Part shown: positions 1 through 8,893 of the stretch, piece after piece
Layout: every line of letters starts with the position of its first letter
How positions within the stretch are numbered: the stretch's first letter is position 1
Source of the DNA: G963676655 sp963676655
GTDB lineage: Bacteria > Verrucomicrobiota > Lentisphaeria > Victivallales > Victivallaceae
Length of the DNA stretch: 64,000 nucleotides
Direction: 5' to 3'
Assembly (NCBI GenBank): GCA_963676655.2
Contig: CAXXKX010000002.1
Coordinates: forward strand, 620,001 to 684,000
The notes under the pieces: model-generated
What the model was told of the DNA's origin: nothing
The model's input: the letters and a program-made list of their open reading frames with translations, nothing else
Database searches by the model: none
Made by a program: the position numbers and the translations under genes

Positions 1-38
1 CGAATACGAATTGGATATTACGGCTGTGTAAAAGACCT

Positions 39-70
39 CCTAACCATCAGGTTGAAGCCTGATGGTTAGG
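39..70. terminator. Strong hairpin, possible terminator of a gene left of the window
   Basis: A perfect 13-bp inverted repeat (39-51 with 58-70) encloses a 6-base loop. No clear T-run follows on either strand, so it may be a structural repeat or a Rho-assisted terminator rather than a classical intrinsic terminator. Confidence 0.4.
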
Positions 71-543
71 TACACAAAACTTGATTTTTATATTGCTGCT
101 GATGAATGTCAGAATAGCCCAGGTGGAACCACAAATGCCGGGAGTTCTTGTTCTAAAAAGGGCCGTTTTTCGGCGCTGAGCCCCTTGGCCCACAGTTGCT
201 TGTTTTTACTGTTGTCGGCTGGTTTAATGGCTCATTTTTCGGTAACTTCAAAGTGCACCAGAAGTGACCACCTGGATTTTGCCTCAAGCACTACTATTGA
301 ATATCCCGACCTTTCTGGTTTATCTTGAGTGTAACTACCTAATTTCATTTGGAACAGTCGTTTAGGAGCCCCTCACAGTGGCGATATTAGGTTCCCCAGG
401 GATTTTTCAAGCCCCCCAGGGCCATGGCCTTACTTGGATGGAACGCGATAGAAATGACCCGGAAGGTGGCAAACCACCCTCCGAGCTATTTCATTTTAGT
501 ATAACATCATCAGCACAATATGCGGGGAGTCACTGGACAGAGC
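71..543. other. No gene seen
   Basis: Open frames here are short, lack ribosome binding sites and have no recognisable protein features. The stretch separates the hairpin at 39-70 from the 3' end of the helicase gene on the minus strand. I see no RNA gene in it. Confidence 0.5.
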
Positions 544-1881
544 TTATTCCTTTGCTGACTGCTTATCATCTGCCTTAATCTGAATTCGCCGCATGAATTC
601 AACTGCATCAGGATCGGCAATGATATCTCGAGAATAAACAGCTCTACCAAACGAGACATTAAATAGAGAAGGAGCTCGTGACAGCGCAGTGTACAACTCC
701 CCAGGGTATAAATACCCACCAGGTCCAAGTGACAAATAAACTTCTTGGAATGTCATCCCTCTAGCTTGGCGTATAGTAATTGCACACGCCAGTGAAAGCG
801 GCACCTGGGAAAACTCTCCATCAACTCTCTGAGTCAGCTTTTCGTTGCCGTCTACATCAACTTCAGTGTCATATTTAGTATTGGTCCAGACTGTCGGGCC
901 AATTGAGGTGATCGTTCCGCTGTCAAGTTCTACATCTACAGACGGGTTAACTCCGTTATGCACTTTAACTACGGTACAGATATCGCCATTCAAGAAGTCA
1001 AAACTCCCTTTTTTTGAATCGTACCTGTCAGCTCTTAGCATCACTGTAGCGCCTGGTTTTAGCCGAAGGTATTGTTCAACTGGGAAATCATGCTGTGGAT
1101 AGTTGCCTTTTATGATACCGGGAATGATTGATTCTGGCACAGGAATGTACCGCAACGCGTCATTATTTCTGTCTTGAGCATCATGATCGGTCATACATAG
1201 GCAGACTGGGTTATCATAGAGTTGTCTAAACAAGCAAATTTCATTCAACTCCCTGATATGTGTCTTGCGTGTCAGAGGATTTATCATCTCATGTTCGCCG
1301 ATTCTGATTGCGTTGAGGTGGCGCACATCCTTACTCCTTTTATGCCGAAATGGAGTTTTTAGTACAATGGAAATGAAATCAGCATCATTCCACGCCTGCG
1401 TTTGAAACGCATAGATTCCGCCGAAATTACTTTGTAAGTAACGATTGACGTGTATATCATTTATCTCTGGTGCAAGTTGTAGAAAATCACCGCATACAAT
1501 CAGTTGGATATTGAATTCCTGGAGCTTTCGATATATTAACTCAAAAACATCTGATCGTACTGTTGAAATTTCGTCAATGACAACGACGTCAGCCACTTCT
1601 AATACCTTCTTTTGACGACTGGGCATGCATATATCCGAGATTTCTGCTACCCCATTACCCAATTCAAAAAATGACTCTAAAGTTTCACCTCCGAGTTGGT
1701 TAGCAGTAAAGCTGTCAGAGGAAAGAACCACCACGTTTTTTTGACTTTTCAAGCGTTTAATCATTTCGTGAAGAACAGTACTCATTCCAGTACCGGCACA
1801 ACCTGTCAGAAAAATGTTGTGGCTTGCATTGATTGCGTCGAGAGCTTCTTGTTGATCTCGACTGGGAGTGAACGGTTTCAT
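544..1881 (-). CDS. Pif1/RecD-like superfamily 1 DNA helicase with altered Walker A
   Basis: About 445 residues. The N-terminus has the Pif1-type sequence FLTGCAGTG (24-32), followed by a Walker B-like VVVIDEIS near 105 and CGDFLQLAP near 140, the helicase motif III of this family. A C-terminal ITIRQARGMTFQEVYL and the final LYTALSRAP are typical of motifs V and VI of Pif1/RecD enzymes, which unwind DNA 5' to 3' using ATP. The invariant Walker A lysine is a methionine (residue 33, codon at 1783-1785), so ATP hydrolysis is probably lost. I chose the ATG at 1881 because an AAGGAA lies about 8 bases upstream; a start at 1899 is also open. The gene stands alone with decayed DNA upstream. Whether the change is a functional adaptation or early decay is unknown. 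Confidence 0.8.
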   Translation of the reverse strand: MKPFTPSRDQQEALDAINASHNIFLTGCAGTGMSTVLHEMIKRLKSQKNVVVLSSDSFTANQLGGETLESFFELGNGVAEISDICMPSRQKKVLEVADVVVIDEISTVRSDVFELIYRKLQEFNIQLIVCGDFLQLAPEINDIHVNRYLQSNFGGIYAFQTQAWNDADFISIVLKTPFRHKRSKDVRHLNAIRIGEHEMINPLTRKTHIRELNEICLFRQLYDNPVCLCMTDHDAQDRNNDALRYIPVPESIIPGIIKGNYPQHDFPVEQYLRLKPGATVMLRADRYDSKKGSFDFLNGDICTVVKVHNGVNPSVDVELDSGTITSIGPTVWTNTKYDTEVDVDGNEKLTQRVDGEFSQVPLSLACAITIRQARGMTFQEVYLSLGPGGYLYPGELYTALSRAPSLFNVSFGRAVYSRDIIADPDAVEFMRRIQIKADDKQSAKE

Positions 1882-2199
1882 TTTGAGCGTTCCTTTCAAT
1901 TAGTTGTTGAAATTTGGCATTGTGCCGTATGGTATAACCAGGAGCTGTTTATAAAAACAGGAGTCCTGGTTTCTAATGAATACCTTGTGTTAGAATTGAG
2001 AGCTCCGTCGAACAGAATCCGGTTCACTCTACATGTTTACTTATACTGGGGCTTCATATCCCATGCGACGGGGAAATGTTCTTATTCTCATTTGCCATCC
2101 ATAACTTCAAAACAACCAATAGGAAAGGAAAAGTTATGTCAAGTCGAAACAGAAGTATAACAGACTAGGAAGCTACCGAATATGAAATAAACAACTTGC

Positions 2200-2512
2200 A
2201 TATCGGTGCAGAAAGCAATCATGTCAAAACGGTGAAAAAGGTATTAAAAATGAGTATTTAGATGTGAACACTAAGGATGCCGGGGGTAACACGCCGCTTC
2301 ACTATGCAGCCCGCTATAATAAATTCAAAATGGCCGCTTATCTACATGCGTGTGGAGCTGATGTCAACGCGCAGAACAATCACGGGTAGACGCCGTTGCA
2401 CTACGCATTCCAGGGCTATTCCATGGATGCGGTAAAAGTTCTAAGATTCCGTGGTGCATCAACCAAAGTCAAAGATAAAAACGGTATCGTCCCAGCCGCT
2501 ACGCGACGCTTA
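2200..2512 (+). pseudogene. Decayed ankyrin-repeat protein gene
   Basis: Translation from 2261 gives a textbook ankyrin repeat: DVNTKDAGGNTPLHYAA, then ACGADVNAQNNHG, then TPLHYAFQG. The frame is broken by a TAG at 2387-2389 exactly where the second repeat should read GxTPLHYA. Upstream, NHVKTVKKVLK, which looks like the end of an earlier ankyrin helix, lies in another frame (2217-2249), so a frameshift precedes the repeat. Ankyrin repeats mediate protein binding. No intact copy is present in the window. Confidence 0.75.
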
Positions 2513-3071
2513 CGCGTCAAAGGCAAAAAGCCGATTCCATTATTGGCCGGACTTGACGAACTGGTCAAATAACGATGCCTTACAAACTGACATTCCAGAA
2601 GCAGTGAGAATTTTGAACAAGCCCATGACCATCACAGCCGGAGTTCCGGCTGTGATGGCATTCAAATTCCGATTCTCATCCGGAAACAGATTTCGATCTG
2701 AACAGTCTTTTTCTCTCCACGTTTTACGGGGGCTAGGACGCTGAAAACGGCTTAAAAATGGCAATTGATCCCCATGGCCCTCAACCCTCTTTTTGACTCA
2801 TTTTTCATTACTATCAGGACGCGCGTAGACATGGACTTTATTTCGTGGTTGGAAATATGGAAATAAGGAATAGTTAACGTCATGGGATCAGGATTATTTT
2901 TTGAATAGCTACCAAACTTTTCAGCTTTGCTGAAATAAAGTGTATTCTATCCGGAGTAATTTGCGATATCCATAGGCTAAAGGAAAAATAGGGAGTGGGA
3001 TGGAAACTGGAAATCTTGTAAGGAAATAGAATAATTTCTGTTTTTTCGGCAGTTAACGGGAGTCAAAATAT
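2513..3071. other. Noncoding stretch with one strong inverted repeat
   Basis: No supported gene. It holds the inverted repeat at 2629-2658 and otherwise featureless AT-rich sequence up to the end of the XRE gene. Confidence 0.5.
2629..2658. repeat. Perfect 14-bp inverted repeat
   Basis: The two 14-base arms (2629-2642 and 2645-2658) are separated by only GT, giving a near-continuous palindrome centred on CCGGAGTTCCGG. It is not followed by a T-run. It could be the remains of a repetitive element or a cruciform-forming site. Confidence 0.55.
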
Positions 3072-3431
3072 TTATGAGCTTGTTACCGCCTCATTGCGAA
3101 TGCTTGCAGCGTAATTTAATAATAGATTAAGTTGCTTTTCATCAAAAGCCGATTCCTGTATGAATCTTAGAAGCTCCATGATTTCTGGAGTGCTGTTGAG
3201 GAGTTCAGTTATATCAGGATCTGTAGATGATGCAATCCTAAACAACACATCAGGATCTGCGGCTAGCTGTTTCGCCAGAGCTTTGATTATTTCTCCTTTG
3301 GGAGGTCTTTCCTTGCCACGTTCAATACGGCTTAAGTAGGCGGGGGATATACCAATGATACCTGCGGTTTCACGCAACCCTAAGTCTTGTGCTGTTCGCA
3401 ATTCTCTAACTGTTTCACCAAAGGTTTTCAT
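3072..3431 (-). CDS. XRE-family helix-turn-helix transcriptional regulator
   Basis: 119 residues. Residues 5-60 form a Cro/CI-type HTH: VRELRTAQDLGLRETAGI, then the recognition helix region SPAYLSRIERGKERPP. The C-terminal half is helical with no recognised ligand domain. An AAGGAAAGAAG ribosome binding site precedes the ATG. It is divergent from the nine-gene defence operon, and a perfect palindrome lies between the two (3489-3514). It is therefore a good candidate for a repressor of that operon and of itself; this is inference from position. Confidence 0.85.
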   Translation of the reverse strand: MKTFGETVRELRTAQDLGLRETAGIIGISPAYLSRIERGKERPPKGEIIKALAKQLAADPDVLFRIASSTDPDITELLNSTPEIMELLRFIQESAFDEKQLNLLLNYAASIRNEAVTSS

Positions 3432-3488
3432 ATCAGGCTTCTTTCCTTATTACTGTGTTTGATATGGTAATGCTGTACAATATCACAC

Positions 3489-3514
3489 TGTTTTGTGTTT
3501 TGCAACACAAAACA
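3489..3514. promoter_or_regulatory. Palindromic operator candidate
   Basis: A perfect 11-bp inverted repeat with arms TGTTTTGTGTT and AACACAAAACA, separated by TTGC. It sits between the divergent XRE gene and the defence operon, about 40 bases upstream of the operon's predicted -35 box. A weaker repeat, TGATAT with ATATCA, lies just to its left (about 3459-3486). The arrangement fits an XRE-dimer binding site. Confidence 0.5.
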
Positions 3515-3551
3515 TAATTGGCTTTTAATGGAAAATAATAGCTATTAGTGG

Positions 3552-3580
3552 TTGACTTTACTCCTTGTTGTATATATTTT
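3552..3580 (+). promoter_or_regulatory. Sigma-70 type promoter of the defence operon
   Basis: TTGACT (3552-3557) and TATTTT (3575-3580) are 17 bases apart. The predicted transcript starts near 3587, about 70 bases before the first operon gene. Confidence 0.45.
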
Positions 3581-3656
3581 AAACATAGATGTTGGATTTC
3601 TCTCGCATCAATAAGTTCACTTCCTGTACAACGAACCGCCCATCTGGAGAATAAAA

Positions 3657-3857
3657 ATGCAAAATGAAGAGCTCATTAGAGTTAAAGATGTAGCAATCTT
3701 GCTTAAGGTTGGAGAGAAAACCGTTTACTCCATGACCCAGTCAGGGGAATTGCCTGCTTTCAAGGTTCGCGGTCAGTGGCGATTTTCCAAGCAAGACATT
3801 GACAAGTGGATTGAACAACAGAAAACAAGCTCTCAGGATCTGGGAGGCGATGAATGA
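3657..3857 (+). CDS. Small excisionase-like HTH protein, probable MAD1
   Basis: 66 residues with a MerR/excisionase-type (HTH_17) winged helix: RVKDVAILLKVGEKTVYSM, followed by the wing FKVRGQWRFSKQDIDKWIEQ. It begins after a CTGGAG ribosome binding site. In methylation-associated defence systems the first gene, MAD1, is a small HTH protein that regulates the system. The position and size here match that role, though HTH_17 proteins are common and the assignment rests mainly on the operon context. Confidence 0.75.
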   Translation: MQNEELIRVKDVAILLKVGEKTVYSMTQSGELPAFKVRGQWRFSKQDIDKWIEQQKTSSQDLGGDE

Positions 3858-3893
3858 AAAGATTTACACCCCCCTGCCAGTGGAGGCTTGATA

Positions 3894-5873
3894 ATGAGTA
3901 AGAAAAATAAACAGTCTGAGAAGACTATCGCAGCAGGGTATCTGCTGGATTATATATCCGGGAAACAAATCAAGGAGACAAAGAAGGAAGAGGTGCGCCA
4001 GCGCATCGTTCGAGCCTTGATTCATGAGTATGGGATCTCCCCGGATGACATGGCACGGGACTTCAAAGTTGATGGCCGCAAAAAGGCGGACGTTGCCATA
4101 TTTCATCATGGCAAGGATCATGAAATCGAGAATATCAGCCGCATCGTCCTGTGCCGACAGGAACCGAAAGTCGGAAAAACAGCCGTCCGTATTCGTGATT
4201 TTGAACAAGCCGCTGCCGATTTGGTAGCCCTTGAAGAGCTTTTACAAAGCGTTGAGTCCTGCCAGTACGGGCTCTGGACCAATGGCCTTGAATTCTTCTT
4301 TTTAGAAAAAGAACAGAAGCGATTTGAAACCAAATGCAACCCGATCGGGGATTGGCCCATGGCGGAAGAATCCATGGGAACTAAAGATGTCGTTTCAGAT
4401 GCCCGTACCCGCGTTGCCGACAACGATATGCTGAAAATTACCTTCCGCCGTTGTCACAACTTTATTCATGGTAATGAGGGGATGCCCAAAGATGCTGCAT
4501 TCTGGCAATTCCTTTATCTTATTTTCTGTAAAATGCATGACGAAACCTTTAAGCGAGGTGAGCGTCGCTTTTGGGCAGGTCCTAAAGAGCAGTTTGATAA
4601 TGCCGGTCGCAAAGAGATACTCAAGCGAATTGAACCTCTCTTTAACGAAGTCAAAGCTAAGTTCCCCAATATTTTCAGAGGTAATGAAGAAATCTCTCTT
4701 TCAGACCGCGCTTTGGCGTTTATGGTGTCCGAGCTTGCCAAGTATGATTTCACCCGGACCGATGTGGATGCCAAGGGTGTTGCCTATCAGGAGATTGTAG
4801 GAACCAACCTGCGTGGTGACAGGGGCCAATATTTCACACCAAGAGGGGTTGTTAAGCTTGTAGTCGAGATGCTTGACCCGAAAGAATACGAGCGGGTTCT
4901 GGATCCAGCTTGCGGGACCGGAGGATTCCTTGTAGCGAATCTCGGTCACATGCTGAAAAAGTTCAGAGATGAAGAAGGTACGGTTGCAGGTGCTGAAAAC
5001 ACCACAGAATTCCTAAGTGTACATGACCGGCTGAAAGATTATGCCGGAGCAATGGTATTCGGTTCCGACTTTGACCAGTTCCTTGTAAGGGCCTCGCAAA
5101 TGAACATGGTAATGGCTGGTGACGGTCGCGGTCACCTATACCACATGAACTCGCTGGAATTTCCCAACGGTCACCTACAGGACAAGGATGCCGCCAAAGA
5201 CATTCCATTCGGAAGCATTGATGTAGTGATGACCAATCCGCCGTTCGGCTCAGATATCCCCATCACCGATAAAAATATTCTTAAACATTACGAACTCGCC
5301 CATAACTGGGAGTCGGATGGTGACGGCGGATTCAGAAATACCGGTGTCCTTAAAAGCAGTGTAGCTCCGGAAATCCTATTTATAGAGCGCTGCCTGAAAT
5401 GGTTGAAGCCCGGTACCGGACGAATGGGAATTGTCCTGCCTGATGGGGTATTGGGAAATCCGGCGGCAGAATACATCCGCTGGTGGATCATGCGGGAATC
5501 ACAAATATTGGCATCTGTTGACTTACCAGTAGAAGCTTTCATTGCCGAAGCCAATGTAAATATCCTTACCAGCCTTCTCTTCCTGCGCAGAAAAAGCGAG
5601 CAGGAAAAACATACCGAAGCAATTGGCGGCATGGAAGAATATCCTGTTTTCATGGCAGTAGCCGACAAAGTTGGTTTTGACCGTCGCGGCAACAAGCTCT
5701 ACAAACGCACCTCACAGGGCGAAGAAATTATTGAACCCAAAGAGTACACCGAAAAACTTCGTATTGGAGGAAGCATTGTAGAACGCAATCTCATACGGAA
5801 TGAAAAGGTTGAAGACAACGATCTACCAATAATTGCAGAAATGTATCGTGAATTTTTAAGGGAGCATGACTAA
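3894..5873 (+). CDS. mad2: Type I-like N6-adenine DNA methylase, probable MAD2
   Basis: 659 residues from the ATG at 3894, which follows TGGAGGC. Residues 1-130 resemble the HsdR_N fold (KKADVAIF...), but the usual nuclease E-x-K is not present (VLCRQ). The HsdM catalytic domain follows: FTPRGVV, motif I DPACGTGG (337-344), and motif IV NPPF (448-451), the adenine-flipping site. All hallmarks of an active S-adenosylmethionine-dependent N6-adenine methylase are there. The stop codon overlaps the next start (TAATG). With the HsdS-like gene downstream it should mark host DNA for self-recognition. Length and context match the MADS methylase. Confidence 0.85.
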   Translation: MSKKNKQSEKTIAAGYLLDYISGKQIKETKKEEVRQRIVRALIHEYGISPDDMARDFKVDGRKKADVAIFHHGKDHEIENISRIVLCRQEPKVGKTAVRIRDFEQAAADLVALEELLQSVESCQYGLWTNGLEFFFLEKEQKRFETKCNPIGDWPMAEESMGTKDVVSDARTRVADNDMLKITFRRCHNFIHGNEGMPKDAAFWQFLYLIFCKMHDETFKRGERRFWAGPKEQFDNAGRKEILKRIEPLFNEVKAKFPNIFRGNEEISLSDRALAFMVSELAKYDFTRTDVDAKGVAYQEIVGTNLRGDRGQYFTPRGVVKLVVEMLDPKEYERVLDPACGTGGFLVANLGHMLKKFRDEEGTVAGAENTTEFLSVHDRLKDYAGAMVFGSDFDQFLVRASQMNMVMAGDGRGHLYHMNSLEFPNGHLQDKDAAKDIPFGSIDVVMTNPPFGSDIPITDKNILKHYELAHNWESDGDGGFRNTGVLKSSVAPEILFIERCLKWLKPGTGRMGIVLPDGVLGNPAAEYIRWWIMRESQILASVDLPVEAFIAEANVNILTSLLFLRRKSEQEKHTEAIGGMEEYPVFMAVADKVGFDRRGNKLYKRTSQGEEIIEPKEYTEKLRIGGSIVERNLIRNEKVEDNDLPIIAEMYREFLREHD

Positions 5874-8041
5874 TGGAAAATAACGAAAAGAGACAGGCTC
5901 AAGAAAAGAAACAGACTTTAAGCATCAAGAACTTGTTTCTTGATCCCAATAATTATAGATTCATTGACTCTGATTTGTACGTTGAAGTTGATTATGACGA
6001 TTTACTTAGTCCAGAAATTCAACGGCGCACAGCAAGTTTGATTTTAGGTAAAAACGCAGAAAACGTTCGGGATTTAATTGACAGTTTTATGAAAAATGGC
6101 TTTTTGCCGGTTGACCAAATACAGGTAAAAAGATTCAAAGACACAAATAAGTTTGTTGTAGTAGAAGGAAACCGCCGCGTTGCTTGTTTAAGATATTTAT
6201 ACCATCGCCATGAATCTGACGCAATTAGTTTAGGTAATCTTGATGTTGACATATTCTCAAAAATCCCAATCGTTTATTATAATGATGCAGATGATACTCA
6301 TCATTTAATTCTGATGGGGTTAAAACACATAAGTGGGAATAAAAAATGGCCGGCGATTAACCAAGCAAAATTAATTCGTAACCTATATGAAGACAAAGAA
6401 ATGCCTCCAGAGGAGATTCATAAATCGATAGGGATTAGCAAACAGGAAATAAATACTACCTTAAAGACCTTAGCTCTTATAGATACTTACCAATCAAGCA
6501 ACTATGGAGAACAGTTTGAACCTGGTAAGTATTCAATATTTAGAGAAATTATTCGAAACCGTAAAATTCGTAGCTGGCTTGACTGGGATGATTCTTCAAA
6601 AAGTGCCCAAAACCAATACAATTTAGATAGACTTTTTTCATGGATTTCAGAAGAAGAGAATTATGATGATGAGGAAACTTCAGATGACCTTGTAGGAGAA
6701 AATCATAAACTTGAAGCTGTTATAGAAACATCCAAGCAAATCAGAGAGCTGGCAAAAATAATTGACGATTCAAAAGCGTTGGACAATTTGGATACAACGC
6801 GCAACTTATCCGAGGCAACACTGGCTAGTGAAGTTCTTGGGAAAGATAAAGTTAAAAACGCTTTGGGTATTATTGGTCAGGAAGTCACAACTGTTTTTAA
6901 TATGTCAAAGCTCATTTCTGATGTTGACCGCACCGAAATTGAAGAATTAGGCAATAAGTTAAAAAGTCTTTTAGACATAGGACAAAAACAGGCTGTATCA
7001 GCTTCTTCACGCTTGAATTATTTAGAACCAGCGGCATCGTACAAGTTTAAATCAATACTCATAAAAAACTTCCGGAGATTAACTGAAATTCATTTAGAAG
7101 ACCTCCAGCGCATTAATATAATTGCGGGAATAAATAATTCTGGTAAAACAACTTTTTTAGAGACAGTAAATTTACTTTGCTGTATGAATTCCCCTAAACC
7201 ATTTATTGAACTTATTCGGAGAAGGGCGAAGATCCCAACCGATGAAGTTAATATGAAATGGTTTACCGATCAAGTTCCAGAAGCTTCAATTGAGGCTAGT
7301 TTTAATAGAAAAAAAATACAATTAGAGTTGTCAAAAGATGTTCTTAATGTTGAAGATATGACTTACTATATCGAAAGTGCATGCTTCGACATAATTTATG
7401 ATAAAAAATCATATTCTTCTCAAACGCATTTTTTCGAAAAATATCCACAACGAACAGAGGGAGAAATATTCTCTCTCTGTCCTGCTGTTTTTGCTAGTCC
7501 GTTTAGTGGTCTTGATCCTGAGTTATTAAAATTATGTCACAGCCAAAGTTTAAAAATGGGAAGTAAACAAACTATTGTTGAATTCATTAAAAAACATATT
7601 GATGCTGGAATCATAAATATCGAGCAAGATGATACAGGTAGATTTACAGTAGTTCATGACTATATTTCGCCAAATCCAGACCTTACACTATATGGAGAAG
7701 GAGTTCAACGAATATTTAAAATAGGCTTACTTTTTGCCGGAGCGAAAGATGGGGTTGTTATTATCGATGAATTTGAAAATGCTGTACACGCCTCTCTTTT
7801 ACCGAAGTTAGTCAGTTTAATATACGATTTATCTAAACACTTTAACACTCAGGTTTTTATTACCTCACACAGCAAGGAATGCATTGATGCTTTTGCTACT
7901 TCTCCTTATATTGAATCAGAAGAAATATCCGGGTATAGCCTAATTGAATATGAAGGAGAAATAGAATGTTTCCAATATGCAGGAGACAGGTTACATAAAT
8001 TAATTGATAGTATCGATTTTGATTTAAGGGGGAGAGGTTAA
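5873..8041 (+). CDS. ParB-domain / OLD-like AAA ATPase of the defence operon
   Basis: 722 residues. The N-terminal half carries a ParB/sulfiredoxin-type domain with the signature VVVEGNRRVA (about 95-104), known in ParB as a CTP-binding and hydrolysis motif. The C-terminal half is an SMC/OLD-type ATPase: FRRLTEIHLEDLQRINIIAG, Walker A GINNSGKTT (419-427), and Walker B VVIIDEFEN with D632-E633, then FITSHS. The last part of an OLD protein, TOPRIM, is missing and is instead supplied by the next gene three bases downstream. It is probably a DNA-sensing motor within the system. It may correspond to the MADS ATPase (MAD3), but I do not assign the symbol. Confidence 0.8.
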   Translation: MENNEKRQAQEKKQTLSIKNLFLDPNNYRFIDSDLYVEVDYDDLLSPEIQRRTASLILGKNAENVRDLIDSFMKNGFLPVDQIQVKRFKDTNKFVVVEGNRRVACLRYLYHRHESDAISLGNLDVDIFSKIPIVYYNDADDTHHLILMGLKHISGNKKWPAINQAKLIRNLYEDKEMPPEEIHKSIGISKQEINTTLKTLALIDTYQSSNYGEQFEPGKYSIFREIIRNRKIRSWLDWDDSSKSAQNQYNLDRLFSWISEEENYDDEETSDDLVGENHKLEAVIETSKQIRELAKIIDDSKALDNLDTTRNLSEATLASEVLGKDKVKNALGIIGQEVTTVFNMSKLISDVDRTEIEELGNKLKSLLDIGQKQAVSASSRLNYLEPAASYKFKSILIKNFRRLTEIHLEDLQRINIIAGINNSGKTTFLETVNLLCCMNSPKPFIELIRRRAKIPTDEVNMKWFTDQVPEASIEASFNRKKIQLELSKDVLNVEDMTYYIESACFDIIYDKKSYSSQTHFFEKYPQRTEGEIFSLCPAVFASPFSGLDPELLKLCHSQSLKMGSKQTIVEFIKKHIDAGIINIEQDDTGRFTVVHDYISPNPDLTLYGEGVQRIFKIGLLFAGAKDGVVIIDEFENAVHASLLPKLVSLIYDLSKHFNTQVFITSHSKECIDAFATSPYIESEEISGYSLIEYEGEIECFQYAGDRLHKLIDSIDFDLRGRG

Positions 8042-8044
8042 TAG

Positions 8045-8893
8045 ATGAATATCCTTTTTATAATCTGTGAAGGTCCTCACGACGCCCAGTTCATCGGTAG
8101 GTTGTTAAGTGAATCTAAGCAATATAAAAGTTATGAATCAAATTTAAAGGAATACCCTATGCCATTGGATACTTTTATTATGAAAAAGTATCATTCTCAA
8201 AATGTAGATGAAATCCGAATTGGAAAACCCAATTACCCCATGGTTCCAATATGTGCTTTCCTTAATACTGAGAATAATGAAAACCTTGTTTTACCTGTAT
8301 CAATGGGGGGGATGGATCAATATCAAAAGACAATTGAATATGTTAATGAAATAAAAAGTGACTTTGCCTATGATGTTTTACGGCCTCAAAAAAGCTCAAT
8401 TAAAAAAGTTTCTATCTTGTTTGTTTATGACGCAGATTCAAGAGGGGTCATAAAGACGATCTCATTGTTTAAAGAAAGGTTTGAAAGTGCGTTAAAACTG
8501 ACTGGCAACATTATCAATTCGTCTTGGTTTTGCAGTGATGACTTCCCCACTTCTCTTTATATTTTCACAGGGGAAGACAAGGACACGGGTACCCTTGAAG
8601 ATAATATCATTTCTCTTTTTGCCACAAAAAATGAAGAATGGGTTGAAGCAACAAAAGGTCATATTTCTAATAATTTTGAACACCTTACCCCAAGCGGAGA
8701 CCCCACCGCGCATACAGCAAAAGTTAACAAAGGAATTCTTACAACTTGCGGACAGATAGAGAAAAGCAATGCCGGTTATGCCCTTACCGTAGTCGTTCGT
8801 GATACAAAACTGCTTAATGGAGCGTTTGATTTTTCTGACCAAAATACTCAGTGGTACAAGTTATTAAACCTTATCAATGGAGCTTTTGTATGA
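8045..8893 (+). CDS. TOPRIM-like protein partnered with the ParB/AAA ATPase
   Basis: 282 residues. It begins with ILFIICEGPHDAQFI, which has the glutamate of a TOPRIM first strand, and later has ILFVYDADSRG with D129-x-D131, the TOPRIM metal-binding DxD. Together with the preceding OLD-like ATPase this resembles an OLD-family nuclease split into two chains. TOPRIM domains of this group cut DNA with Mg2+. The stop overlaps the next start by ATGA, so translation is coupled. It may be MAD4 of MADS; the family name is uncertain. Confidence 0.65.
   Translation: MNILFIICEGPHDAQFIGRLLSESKQYKSYESNLKEYPMPLDTFIMKKYHSQNVDEIRIGKPNYPMVPICAFLNTENNENLVLPVSMGGMDQYQKTIEYVNEIKSDFAYDVLRPQKSSIKKVSILFVYDADSRGVIKTISLFKERFESALKLTGNIINSSWFCSDDFPTSLYIFTGEDKDTGTLEDNIISLFATKNEEWVEATKGHISNNFEHLTPSGDPTAHTAKVNKGILTTCGQIEKSNAGYALTVVVRDTKLLNGAFDFSDQNTQWYKLLNLINGAFV

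Noticed and set aside
62..328. 88-codon open frame at the left edge
   Set aside because: It begins inside the second arm of a hairpin, lacks a ribosome binding site and shows no recognisable sequence pattern.
1696..2160. 154-codon frame on the plus strand
   Set aside because: Mostly antisense to the helicase gene; no domain and no start signals.
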